Position numbers and translations under genes: made by a program | The notes under the pieces: generated by a model | The model's input: the letters and a program-made list of their open reading frames with translations, nothing else | The model's database searches: none | Told to the model about the DNA's origin: nothing | NCBI RefSeq assembly: GCF_030295425.1 | Contig: NZ_AP027081.1 | Coordinates: 4,261,001 to 4,325,000 of the forward strand | Source of the DNA: Mesoterricola sediminis | GTDB lineage: Bacteria > Acidobacteriota > Holophagae > Holophagales > Holophagaceae | Reading direction: 5' to 3' | Length of the DNA stretch: 64,000 nucleotides | In this document: piece after piece, positions 36,954-44,496 of the stretch | How positions within the stretch are numbered: position 1 is the first letter of the stretch | Layout of the letters: the number at the start of each line of letters is the position of its first letter

Positions 36954-37783
36954 TCCCGGTTCCGTCCCCGGAGGTCCTGGTGGAGGCTCTGGCCTCCACA
37001 CGGGCGGCGGCGGCGGCCTACCACACCAACCTGTTCCTGAACCTGGACCAGATCGCCGGCTGGTTCGCGGAAGGTGGGCTGGCCTGGATGCGTGGCCCGG
37101 GGGCCGTCCTGGTCAGGCAACGGGAGGCCGGACTCGACCGCCTGTTCCACGCCGCCACCTGCCCCGGGGCCCTGGCCGAAGCCTTGGCCCGCCTTCCCGA
37201 GCCGCCCAGAACCCAGCCCTGGGTGTCCGACCTCGTCGGGCGGCCCGAGGCCCTGACGGACGTAGCGGGGATCTACGCGGCCTGCGGGTTCCGTCACCAC
37301 CGTTCCCTCCTGCGCATGATCCGCGTGGGCACCCCTCTCCCGGCACCGCCGGACCCCTCGGTCTGCGACGAGGCCCTTCCTGGCCAGGCCGACGCCGTCG
37401 TGGCCATGCTCCGCCGGCTCCTCGATCCCCTTGCGGAGCGCATCCCATCCCCCCGGGAGGTGGCCCGGTGGGCGGCGGACGGCGAGATGCTCACGGTCCG
37501 GCGCGGGGACACCCTGGCGGGAATGCTCGCCTACCACGTGCAGGGCCGGTCCGCCCATCTGCGTTACTGGCACGTGGATCCGCGGTTCCGGGGCGGGGGC
37601 GCGGGCTCGGCCCTGCTGCGGACGTTCCTGGACAGGACCCGGGGCTGCACCCGCCAGACCTTGTGGGTCCTGGCCCACAATGCCGACAGCATCGCCAAGT
37701 ACGCGCATTACGGGTTCCACATGGACCCGGCCGTCGACATGATCATGGTGAAAGGGGCCGCCGGCCCGGGAGGCATCGCATGA
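36950..37783 (+). CDS. GNAT-family acyltransferase
   Basis: The 277-residue protein overlaps the adenylation gene by 4 bases. Its C-terminal half has a GNAT acyl-CoA/acyl-ACP binding core: LRYWHVDPRFRGGGAGSALL (Q/RxxGxG/A loop) and a final WVLAHNADSIAKYAHYGF. The N-terminal half is unlike common GNATs, perhaps a degenerate second GNAT domain. With carrier-protein genes on both sides it may move an acyl or aminoacyl group from carrier protein to the amino-sugar. Substrate is inference. Confidence 0.7.
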   Translation: MIPVPSPEVLVEALASTRAAAAAYHTNLFLNLDQIAGWFAEGGLAWMRGPGAVLVRQREAGLDRLFHAATCPGALAEALARLPEPPRTQPWVSDLVGRPEALTDVAGIYAACGFRHHRSLLRMIRVGTPLPAPPDPSVCDEALPGQADAVVAMLRRLLDPLAERIPSPREVARWAADGEMLTVRRGDTLAGMLAYHVQGRSAHLRYWHVDPRFRGGGAGSALLRTFLDRTRGCTRQTLWVLAHNADSIAKYAHYGFHMDPAVDMIMVKGAAGPGGIA

Positions 37784-38010
37784 GCAGAGTCCTGGACATC
37801 CTGAAGGACATCCGGCCCGAATTCGACTTCTCCACCTCCACGGACTTCATCGAAGACGGCATGCTCGATTCCATGGACGTCGTCACCCTGGTCTCCGAAC
37901 TGGACAAGGCCTTCGGCATTTCCATCGCGGGAATCGACATCCTTCCGGAACATTTCTCGAGCCTCGAGGGCATCCATGCCCTCCTCGAGCGCTACGGGGT
38001 CAAGCCATGA
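37780..38010 (+). CDS. Acyl carrier protein 1 of the cluster
   Basis: The 76-residue protein has the four-helix carrier fold; the phosphopantetheine serine is in DGMLDSMDVVTLVSELDKAF (LDSMD). It overlaps its neighbours by 4 bases on both sides (ATGA). A DltC-like role, accepting the product of the adenylation enzyme, is likely from position. It is distinct from the housekeeping fatty-acid AcpP. Confidence 0.85.
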   Translation: MSRVLDILKDIRPEFDFSTSTDFIEDGMLDSMDVVTLVSELDKAFGISIAGIDILPEHFSSLEGIHALLERYGVKP

Positions 38011-39074
38011 TGCTGGCTTTCGAGGATTGCGCCATCACCGGCCTGCTGACGGTCCTGCCCGAACATGAACGGACCTTCCTGGAAGAAATGGAAGCCTACA
38101 AGGCTCCGCTCAAGCGTTCCCTCAAGCTGAAAGAGGTCATGGGATACGACCGCCACCGCATCGTGGACGGCCCGGTCTGCGCCTCCGACCTGGTCTGCCG
38201 GGGCCTCGAGCACCTGTTCGAGCGGGGCCTGCTCGAACGGGACGGCTTCGACGCGCTCATCCTGGTGACCCAGTCGCCGGACCACTTCATCCCGCCGACC
38301 AGCAATGTGGTCCAGGGGCGCCTCGGCCTCGGCCACGATGTCCTCTGCCTGGACATCAACCAGGGATGCGCGGGCTTCCTGATCGGCCTGATGCAGGGCT
38401 TCCTCCTGCTCGCCCAGCCTTCCATCCGGAAAGTCGTCGTCGCCAATGCGGACCTGCTCAGCCGGAAGGTCTCGAAGCAGGACCGCAACAGCTGGCCGCT
38501 CATCGGCGATGCCGCCTCCATCACCGTGCTCGAGCGGCGCCCGGGGGCGCCCAGGATCCACCTGAGCCTGAAGATGGACGGCACGCGCCGGGAGGCCTTG
38601 ATGATCCCGGCAGGGGGGTTCCGCCAGCCGTCCAGTCCCGGGACCGCCGTGATGGCCGAGGATCCGGAAGGCAACCTCCGGGCTCCGGACAACCTGGTGA
38701 TGGACGGCTCCGCCGTCTTCAACTTCGTGCAGGTCGAGGTCCCGCCCCTGGTGGAGGACCTGCTGGCCCGCGCGGGCAGGGGCCTGGACACCATCGACAC
38801 CTTCCTCTTCCATCAGCCGAACCGGTTCATGCTCGAGAAGCTCGCCGACCGGATGGGAGTCCCCCGGGAGCGGATGCCCAACAACATCGTCGAGCACTAC
38901 GGCAACTCCAGCGGGGTGACCATTCCGCTGGCCCTCGCCCACAACCACCGCGCCGAGGTGCTGTCCGGGACCCTGCGCACCTGCTTCGCGGGGTTCGGCG
39001 TAGGCCTGACCTGGGGCGCCATGCTGGCCGACGTAGGCCCGCTCAGGTTCTGTGAGATGATCGATTTCAAATGA
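38007..39074 (+). CDS. 3-oxoacyl-ACP synthase III (KASIII/FabH-like)
   Basis: The 355-residue thiolase-fold enzyme has the complete KASIII triad: Cys in DINQGCAGFLIGLMQG, His in FLFHQPNRF and Asn in EHYGNSSGVTIPLAL. It should condense a primer acyl group with malonyl-ACP. N-terminal residues differ from housekeeping FabH, and the gene lies between two carrier-protein genes, so it probably makes a short specialised acyl group. It overlaps ACP 1 by 4 bases. Confidence 0.88.
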   Translation: MMLAFEDCAITGLLTVLPEHERTFLEEMEAYKAPLKRSLKLKEVMGYDRHRIVDGPVCASDLVCRGLEHLFERGLLERDGFDALILVTQSPDHFIPPTSNVVQGRLGLGHDVLCLDINQGCAGFLIGLMQGFLLLAQPSIRKVVVANADLLSRKVSKQDRNSWPLIGDAASITVLERRPGAPRIHLSLKMDGTRREALMIPAGGFRQPSSPGTAVMAEDPEGNLRAPDNLVMDGSAVFNFVQVEVPPLVEDLLARAGRGLDTIDTFLFHQPNRFMLEKLADRMGVPRERMPNNIVEHYGNSSGVTIPLALAHNHRAEVLSGTLRTCFAGFGVGLTWGAMLADVGPLRFCEMIDFK

Positions 39075-39085
39075 CGGGAGGCACC

Positions 39086-39307
39086 ATGGATGAGTTTCTG
39101 AACCGCCTGAAGGAGACCCTCGACGTCGACGAACTCGGGCCGGACACCGTCCTGGAGGACCTGGAGGAGTGGGATTCGCTGGCCGCCCTTTCCGTGATCG
39201 CCCTTCTCAGCAGCCAGTACCGGGTGAACCTTCCCGCCGCCGACCTCAAGGGCGGAAAGACCGTTCAGGCGCTTTTCGATGGCGTGATGGCCCGGAAGGG
39301 CAACTGA
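39086..39307 (+). CDS. Acyl carrier protein 2 of the cluster
   Basis: The 73-residue carrier protein (ATG 39086, GGGAGG four bases upstream) has its phosphopantetheine serine in LEEWDSLAALSVIALL. It differs clearly from ACP 1 (WDSLA against LDSMD), so the two may hold different intermediates, for example a starter and an extender chain. A start at 39071 would overlap the KASIII stop codon but has a poorer ribosome site. Confidence 0.85.
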   Translation: MDEFLNRLKETLDVDELGPDTVLEDLEEWDSLAALSVIALLSSQYRVNLPAADLKGGKTVQALFDGVMARKGN

Positions 39308-39310
39308 TCC

Positions 39311-40060
39311 ATGGCCCAGGCCGCCGGATCCATCCTCGTCACGGGCGCCTCCTCCGGCATCGGGGCCGCCGTGGCCCTCCGGCTGTCGGAATCGTCCCCG
39401 CTCGTACTCGGGGGACGGGACCTCCCGCGACTCGAGCGGACCGCGGCCCAGTGCCGCCGTTCCCACCCCGCCCGTTCCTGGGCCTACGACCTCCAGGACC
39501 TCGCAGGGCTTCCCGAGGCCGTGGCGGCCCTGGCCCGGGAAGGCCCCATCTCCGCCTTCGTCCACTGCGCCGGGTCCGTGAACCCCCTTCCGCTGCGCAA
39601 CGTCACTCCCGACCAGCTGCTGGAGCCCCTGACCCTCCATGTCCTTGCCGCCGCGGAGATCGCCAGGCTGCTGTCGCTCAAGCGCATCAATGGATCCAGC
39701 CTCACGTCCATCGTGCTCATCGGCAGCATCTGGGGCCCGTTCGCCGCGAAGGGCCATACCGCGTATGTCGTCAGCAAGGCCGCCCTGGAGGGTCTGACCC
39801 GGGGCCTGGCCGTGGACCTGGCCCCCCGGGTGACGGTGAACGCCGTCCTGCCCGGCGCCGTGGACACCCCCATGGCCGGGCGGGCCCTGGAGGACCCCCA
39901 GGTCCGGACCCGCCTGGAGACGGATTATCCGCTCGGGATCGGCACCCCCGAGGCCATCGCCGGAGCCGTGGCCTTCCTGCTCTCCCGTGACGCGGGCTGG
40001 ATCACCGGCCAGTCGCTCACGGTGGACGGCGGGCGCACCATCCATCTCCCCCTCAAATGA
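39311..40060 (+). CDS. SDR-family reductase (3-oxoacyl-ACP reductase-like)
   Basis: The 249-residue short-chain dehydrogenase has the cofactor motif LVTGASSGIGAAVAL, active-site Ser in IGSIWGPF and the catalytic pair in AYVVSKAALEGL (Tyr-x3-Lys), then GWITGQSLTVDGG at the C-terminus. After the KASIII and ACP genes, a FabG-like reduction of a 3-oxoacyl-ACP to a 3-hydroxyacyl group is the likely job. A sugar substrate cannot be excluded. Confidence 0.82.
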   Translation: MAQAAGSILVTGASSGIGAAVALRLSESSPLVLGGRDLPRLERTAAQCRRSHPARSWAYDLQDLAGLPEAVAALAREGPISAFVHCAGSVNPLPLRNVTPDQLLEPLTLHVLAAAEIARLLSLKRINGSSLTSIVLIGSIWGPFAAKGHTAYVVSKAALEGLTRGLAVDLAPRVTVNAVLPGAVDTPMAGRALEDPQVRTRLETDYPLGIGTPEAIAGAVAFLLSRDAGWITGQSLTVDGGRTIHLPLK

Positions 40061-40072
40061 TCCGGGGCGCGC

Positions 40073-40915
40073 ATGCATGACCTGAACCTGTTCCTCGCCT
40101 CCGATGGATCGTGGATCACCTCGTCGGACCTGCGCCGGGCCCTGGAAGCCTCCGGGGCGGGCGGCTGTCCCGTGCTCTACATCCACACCGGCATGACCTT
40201 CGGCCTGCCCAACCTGGAGCTGCCGAGAACGCGGCTGCTGGACCACCTGCACCAGCTCCTCCAGGAACTCGGCGCGGAAACCCTGTGCCTGCCTGCCTTC
40301 ACCTTCAGCTTCTGCGCCGGCGAGGCCTTCGACGTGGCCCGGTCCCGCTCCCGCATGGGGGCCCTGAACGAGCACCTCCGGCTGCTGCCGGGCGCCGCGC
40401 GGTCCGTGGATCCCCTCATGTCCAACGTGGTCCTGGGCCCCGGACGGGACCTGATCCTGGAGGTGGGGCGCCATTCCGTGGGGGCGGGGTCGACATTCGA
40501 CCGCCTTCACGCGAAGGGGAAGGACGTCAAATTCCTGTTTTTCGGCACCACCCCGCGGGAATGTTTCACCTACACCCATTACGTCGAGGAACGCCTGGAT
40601 GTCCCGTACCGGTACCGCCGGCCATTCAAGGGACGCATCCAGGAGGGGGACCGCTCCCGGGAGGAGACCTACACCCTGTTCGTCCGGTACGCGGGCGTGG
40701 TGCCGGCCGACGACGGGCTCCTGCAGTCCACCCTCCTGGACCGCGGGCACCTGAGGTGGGTGCCGTGCGGCGACAGCAGCATCTCCTGTGTCGGGGAGCC
40801 CGAGGCCTGGGAGACGATCCGGGAGCACCTGACTGCCGACGTCCACGCCTACATCGCCCACGATCCGATGGACCGGGACACCACCTTCCCCGTGGCCAGG
40901 ATGGTGGCCCTGTGA
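40073..40915 (+). CDS. AAC(3)-fold N-acyltransferase
   Basis: The 280-residue protein matches the AAC(3) family weakly but along its length: CPVLYIHTGMTFGLP, LGAETLCLPAFTFSFCAG, SVDPLMSNVVLG and FLFFGTTPRECFTYTHYVEE (the family's histidine region). In sugar and natural-product clusters such proteins acylate amines other than aminoglycosides. Here it is a candidate for acylating the amino-sugar. It is only distantly similar to the AAC(3) protein at 20861-21718. Confidence 0.7.
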   Translation: MHDLNLFLASDGSWITSSDLRRALEASGAGGCPVLYIHTGMTFGLPNLELPRTRLLDHLHQLLQELGAETLCLPAFTFSFCAGEAFDVARSRSRMGALNEHLRLLPGAARSVDPLMSNVVLGPGRDLILEVGRHSVGAGSTFDRLHAKGKDVKFLFFGTTPRECFTYTHYVEERLDVPYRYRRPFKGRIQEGDRSREETYTLFVRYAGVVPADDGLLQSTLLDRGHLRWVPCGDSSISCVGEPEAWETIREHLTADVHAYIAHDPMDRDTTFPVARMVAL

Positions 40916-40946
40916 ACCCTCCCCTTCTCCTCCACTGGGCGGACGC

Positions 40947-41681
40947 ATGCTGAAAGCGGTCCGGATTCCCATCGACTCGGACGTCCTGGGACGGAACGTC
41001 GTCGCCCTGACGATCCCCGAGCCCGCCCCCGGCTTCCGGGCCTTCGAGGCGGACTATGTCGCCCAGTTCGACCCCGGCTACGCCTATGCCAAGGTCCCCC
41101 TGGCCTCGATTCCGCTCATCCACGGCCTGGAATCGGAGGGGTTCCAGTGGATCGAGTGCCAGATCCAATCCTCCGTCAGGCTCCGCCGCCCCTTCGACGT
41201 GTCCGCGTTTCCCGGCTACGCCTTCGAACAGGTTGAGCGGGAGGAGGATCTCGCGGAGGTCCTGGACATCGCAGCTTCGACCTTCACCCACGACCGGTGG
41301 TCCATCGATCCCGGCCTGCCGCCGGGACTCGCCGGGCTGCGCTATCGCGCCTACGTCCGGAACTCGCTCCAGGACCCCAGGGAGCGGGTCTACCGCCTGA
41401 GGGACCTGGCCACGGGGCGGGTGCTGGCCTTCAAGACCCATCGCCTCCAGGAGGACGGCAGCGTCCTGTTCCTGCTGGGCGGCGTCCATCCCGAGGTGAA
41501 GGCCATGGGCCTCGGCCTGCTCAACGAGTACCTGGAGTTCAACGTGCTCTTCGAGGCGGGTGTCAGGCGTGGCATCACGCACATCTCCGCGGCCAACCAC
41601 GCTGTGTTCAATCTGGAAATCGGCCGCCTGGGCTTCCGGGTCCTCCAGACGTCCGCGGTGCTGAGAAAACTCTATCCCTAG
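40947..41681 (+). CDS. WecD/RffC-like GNAT acyltransferase for a dTDP-amino-sugar
   Basis: The 244-residue protein has the layout of WecD, the dTDP-Fuc4N acetyltransferase: an N-terminal part with VPLASIPLIHGLESEGFQWI and IECQIQSSVRLRRPF, and a C-terminal GNAT core with LFLLGGVHPEVKAMGLGLLN and HISAANHAVFNLEIGRLGF. WecD normally partners with RffA/WecE, whose homologue starts this cluster. The donor could be acetyl-CoA or an acyl-ACP made by the neighbouring genes. Confidence 0.72.
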   Translation: MLKAVRIPIDSDVLGRNVVALTIPEPAPGFRAFEADYVAQFDPGYAYAKVPLASIPLIHGLESEGFQWIECQIQSSVRLRRPFDVSAFPGYAFEQVEREEDLAEVLDIAASTFTHDRWSIDPGLPPGLAGLRYRAYVRNSLQDPRERVYRLRDLATGRVLAFKTHRLQEDGSVLFLLGGVHPEVKAMGLGLLNEYLEFNVLFEAGVRRGITHISAANHAVFNLEIGRLGFRVLQTSAVLRKLYP

Positions 41682-41693
41682 GCCCTCCCTGCC

Positions 41694-42044
41694 GTGCACT
41701 GGCTGCTGACCTCCCTCGCCCTCCAGCTCCTGGTTCTCGTCCTGGCCAAGATGGCTGCGCTCCGGATGCGTCCCTTCACCCTGGACAACCTGCTCCACAA
41801 CCCGCCCCTCCTGGCCTCGGTCCTCTGCCTGGCCTGCCAGGCCCTGATCTGGCCGCTGGTCCTCCGCCGATACCCCCTCTTCTGGTCCTACCTCGCGACC
41901 ACTTTGGTTTTCGTGGCCATCCCGGCCGTGAGCCATTGGGTGTTCGGCGAACCCCTATCGGCCGGGAACCTGGCGGGCGCGATCACCATCGCCGCGGGCC
42001 TCCTGGTCCTGCTCTCGGACCGCCGGGAGGCCCGCCATGATTGA
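41694..42044 (+). CDS. Small multidrug-resistance-like flippase subunit 1 (ArnE/ArnF-like)
   Basis: The 116-residue protein has four hydrophobic helices and a GTG start. The size and its pairing with a second 112-residue EamA/SMR protein (overlap 8 bases) match the ArnE/ArnF pair that flips undecaprenyl-phosphate-Ara4N. The C-terminal FGEPLSAGNLAGAITIAAG is typical of the EamA half-repeat. The role as flippase is inferred from context. Confidence 0.72.
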   Translation: MHWLLTSLALQLLVLVLAKMAALRMRPFTLDNLLHNPPLLASVLCLACQALIWPLVLRRYPLFWSYLATTLVFVAIPAVSHWVFGEPLSAGNLAGAITIAAGLLVLLSDRREARHD

Positions 42045-42375
42045 GCGGCTTCTCTATGCCTATCTGGCCGTCCTGCTGACCGCGGTCGCCCAGGTCCTCC
42101 TGAAGCGCAACGCGACCCGGACGCGCGGAGCTTCCTGGCTGATGCTCTACGGGTCCCCGGCGGCCCTCGCGGCCTGGACGGCCATGGCGGCGGCCTTCCT
42201 CGTGAACCTCTACGCGTACGCCACCCTGCCCCTGCGGTTCGCGGCCGTGGTGCAGCCGTTCAACTACGTGCTGGTGGGGGCCTTCTCCTGGGTCTTCCTC
42301 GGCGAGCGGCTGAGCCGCAGACAGTGGGCGGGAGCCGCCATCATCCTCGTCGGGGTCGCCCTGTTCAACCTGTAG
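42037..42375 (+). CDS. Small multidrug-resistance-like flippase subunit 2 (ArnE/ArnF-like)
   Basis: The 112-residue protein has four helices: LLTAVAQVLLKRNATRTRG, LYAYATLPLRFAAVVQPFNY and a closing FLGERLSRRQWAGAAIILVG, an EamA signature. GGGAGG lies six bases before the ATG. It probably forms a heterodimer with the previous gene product to move a lipid-linked sugar across the membrane. It ends immediately next to the convergent epimerase gene. Confidence 0.75.
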   Translation: MIERLLYAYLAVLLTAVAQVLLKRNATRTRGASWLMLYGSPAALAAWTAMAAAFLVNLYAYATLPLRFAAVVQPFNYVLVGAFSWVFLGERLSRRQWAGAAIILVGVALFNL

Positions 42376-43407
42376 TCAGGAAATGTCCAGGATCCCGCCA
42401 TAGCGTTCGACGTCACGGATGATCCGGTGCCATTTCTCCAGTTCCCGGTACCAGGTCAGGGTGATGGTCTGATCCCCCACCTGGACCCGTCCCTCCTCCA
42501 GGGCCCGCCAGATCTCCTGGGCGCCTTCCGCCGCCGTCCACTGGGCCTGCCACCCCAGGGTCCGCTCGATCTTCTTGAAGTCCACGCGATAGGAGCGGTG
42601 ATCGGGGTCCCCGTACCAGGCGATGGTGACGGGCTTCGGCATGACCCCCACCATCTCCTCGGCCAGCGGCCCCAGCTGGTAGTTGTTCCGGTCGGAGCCC
42701 ACGTTGAAGATCTGGCCGTTGATCCGGGCCGGGTCGGCCTCCAGGAGGAGGCACATCACATCCGTGGTGTCCTGGACGTGGACCATCGGGCGCCACTGCG
42801 TCCCATCCCGCATGAGGGGGATGACGCCGTTCTTCCAGGCACCCAGGGTCATGCCGTTGATGGCGAGGTCGAAGCGCATGCGCGGAGCGTGCCCATAGAC
42901 CGTCGCCTGGCGGATCACGACAGCCGTGAAGGCGTCGTCCGCCAGGGGCAGGACGGCCTGTTCGGCGAGCTCGTTGGCCCGGGCATAGGTGGTGAGCGGA
43001 TTCGTCGGTGCCGATTCGTCCACGGCCCGGTCCCCCCCCTGGAACCCGTAGATGCTGCAAGAGGAGGGGAGGATGTAGCGCTTCACCCCCATCCGCTTGG
43101 CCAATCGCGCCGTCGCCGCGCGGGCCCGGTGATTGATGGCCGCGGTCGCGTCCTGGTACAGCTCTCCGCTCGGGTCGTTGGAGATGGCCACCAGGTCCAC
43201 CACGCCGTCGATCCCTTCGAGGTGCGAGGCCTGGATCCGGCGGGCGTCCTCGATGACGCAGGTGAGGCCGGGCGCGTCCTGAAGCTTGTCCCGCCCGAAG
43301 AAGAACCGGTCCAGGGCCCGGACCTCGTAGCCCTTGCCCAGCAACTTGGGCACCAGCACGCTGCCGATGTAACCGCCCGCGCCGGTGACGAGGATCCGTC
43401 CCTTCAT
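42376..43407 (-). CDS. NAD-dependent epimerase/dehydratase with unusual YxxxN site
   Basis: The 343-residue extended SDR has the nucleotide motif ILVTGAGGYIGSVLVPKLL and SSCSIYG, the usual active-site serine region. The catalytic Tyr-x3-Lys is Tyr141-Ala-Arg-Ala-Asn145, so the lysine is missing at its expected place. The C-terminal part is typical of nucleotide-sugar enzymes (VGSDRNNYQLGPLAEEMVG). It overlaps rmlA by 4 bases and so probably acts on a dTDP-sugar. It may have another lysine in its place, a changed reaction, or be inactive; the reaction is not known. Confidence 0.75.
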   Translation of the reverse strand: MKGRILVTGAGGYIGSVLVPKLLGKGYEVRALDRFFFGRDKLQDAPGLTCVIEDARRIQASHLEGIDGVVDLVAISNDPSGELYQDATAAINHRARAATARLAKRMGVKRYILPSSCSIYGFQGGDRAVDESAPTNPLTTYARANELAEQAVLPLADDAFTAVVIRQATVYGHAPRMRFDLAINGMTLGAWKNGVIPLMRDGTQWRPMVHVQDTTDVMCLLLEADPARINGQIFNVGSDRNNYQLGPLAEEMVGVMPKPVTIAWYGDPDHRSYRVDFKKIERTLGWQAQWTAAEGAQEIWRALEEGRVQVGDQTITLTWYRELEKWHRIIRDVERYGGILDIS

Positions 43408-44156
43408 CGCGTCTTCCCTTCCAGGGCCAGGCCCGTGATCCGGTTCCCGCAGGCCAGCATCATCGCGTTGGCCTCGGCGAGGCTTTCGAACGTCCCTGCG
43501 TCGGTCCAGCCCCCCTCGACGATGTCGTAGGCCAGTTCCCCCAGCTGGATGTACCGGTTGTTGACGGAGGTGATCTCGTACTCCCCTCGGGGGGAGAGGC
43601 CCATGGTCCGGAGGATGTCCCACACCTGGGGGTCATAGCAGTAGGCGCCCACGACCGCGTAGGGGCTCTTGGGGCGCTCGGGCTTCTCTTCGATCTCGAT
43701 GACCTGCTTTTCGTCCAGGGCGGCCACCCCGTACCGGGAGGGCTGATCCACCGACTTGAGGAGCACCCGGGCGCCCCGCCCCTGGGCCAGGAAGCGGTCC
43801 ACGAACCCGGCGATGGAATGGGTGAAGATGTTGTCGCCCAGGAGGACGGTGATCGGCCGGTCCCCCGCGAAGTCCTCGCCCAGGGCCAGGGCGTCCGCGA
43901 TGCCCAGGGCCTCCTCCTGGACGCGGTAGGTGAACCGGGCGCCGAAGTCCTTGCCGCTTCCGAGGAGCCGAACGATCTCCCCCATGTGTTCGGTGCTCGT
44001 GATGATGAGGATGTCCTGGATGCCCGCCCCCACAAGCTGGCGAACAGGATGGAAGATCATGGGCTCCAGCCCCACGGGGAGCAGGTGCTTATTGGTTACC
44101 TTGGTGAGGGGGTGGAGGCGGGTGCCCTTCCCCCCTGCCAGGACAATGCCTTTCAT
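43404..44156 (-). CDS. rmlA: Glucose-1-phosphate thymidylyltransferase
   Basis: Makes dTDP-glucose from dTTP and glucose-1-phosphate. The 250 residues from ATG 44156 begin MKGIVLAGGKGTRLHPLTKV, with LLPVGLEPMIFHPV, VLLGDNIFTH, VIEIEEKPERPKS and GGWTDAGTFESLAEAN, all of the RmlA type, in the shorter 240-250-residue form. A longer reading adds 36 unlike residues. With the 4,6-dehydratase RmlB supplied from elsewhere, its product feeds RffA. Transcription diverges from pilA. Confidence 0.92.
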   Translation of the reverse strand: MKGIVLAGGKGTRLHPLTKVTNKHLLPVGLEPMIFHPVRQLVGAGIQDILIITSTEHMGEIVRLLGSGKDFGARFTYRVQEEALGIADALALGEDFAGDRPITVLLGDNIFTHSIAGFVDRFLAQGRGARVLLKSVDQPSRYGVAALDEKQVIEIEEKPERPKSPYAVVGAYCYDPQVWDILRTMGLSPRGEYEITSVNNRYIQLGELAYDIVEGGWTDAGTFESLAEANAMMLACGNRITGLALEGKTR

Positions 44157-44496
44157 GCCGGTGAGTTTCACGGGACGCCCTTCAGGGTCCAGCCACGGAC
44201 TGGTTCCTTTAGACGTTACAAGATCCGCCCCCCCCTTTCGACCGCCTTCGCGCCCCGGCGCCAATAATTAACCATTCGTCCTCCCCCGGGGGCTCACCTG
44301 CCGCGTTGCGTCCAGGAAGGTGACGCGAGACGGCAGGTCCAGGTCGGAAACGGTCGATCCCCGGGCGGACCCGAAAACTTCTTCTTCCCATGAAAAACAT
44401 GTAGGGCTATGGTTATGCCTACAAACCCGGCTGCCCTTCCAATCCTGGTACCGCCATTGCTTGGGATAGGGGTCCGCGACAAAAAAAGGAGCAATC
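44157..44496. other. Intergenic region between rmlA and pilA
   Basis: 340 bases with no convincing gene. It should hold the rmlA promoter on the minus strand; I see no clear one. On the plus strand it holds the sigma-54 site for pilA at 44446-44461 and an AAAAAAAGGAG ribosome site before 44497. The stretch around 44380-44440 is less GC-rich than its surroundings. Confidence 0.6.
44446..44461 (+). promoter_or_regulatory. Sigma-54 (RpoN) promoter of pilA
   Basis: TGGTAC-N5-TTGCT has the exact GG-N10-GC spacing of -24/-12 promoters and matches the consensus TGGCAC-N5-TTGC at all but one base. The start site would be near 44472, about 25 bases before the pilA ATG. RpoN/PilR control of pilA is well known in other bacteria. 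Confidence 0.8.

Noticed and set aside
37780-39307. The ACP/KASIII/reductase genes as the main fatty-acid synthesis operon
   Set aside because: fabD, fabF and the usual acpP context are absent. The carrier proteins differ from AcpP, and the genes are interleaved with sugar acyltransferases and an adenylation enzyme.
40073-40915. A second antibiotic-resistance gene
   Set aside because: The AAC(3) similarity is weak and the gene is embedded in a sugar/acyl-carrier operon, so a biosynthetic acyltransferase is more likely.
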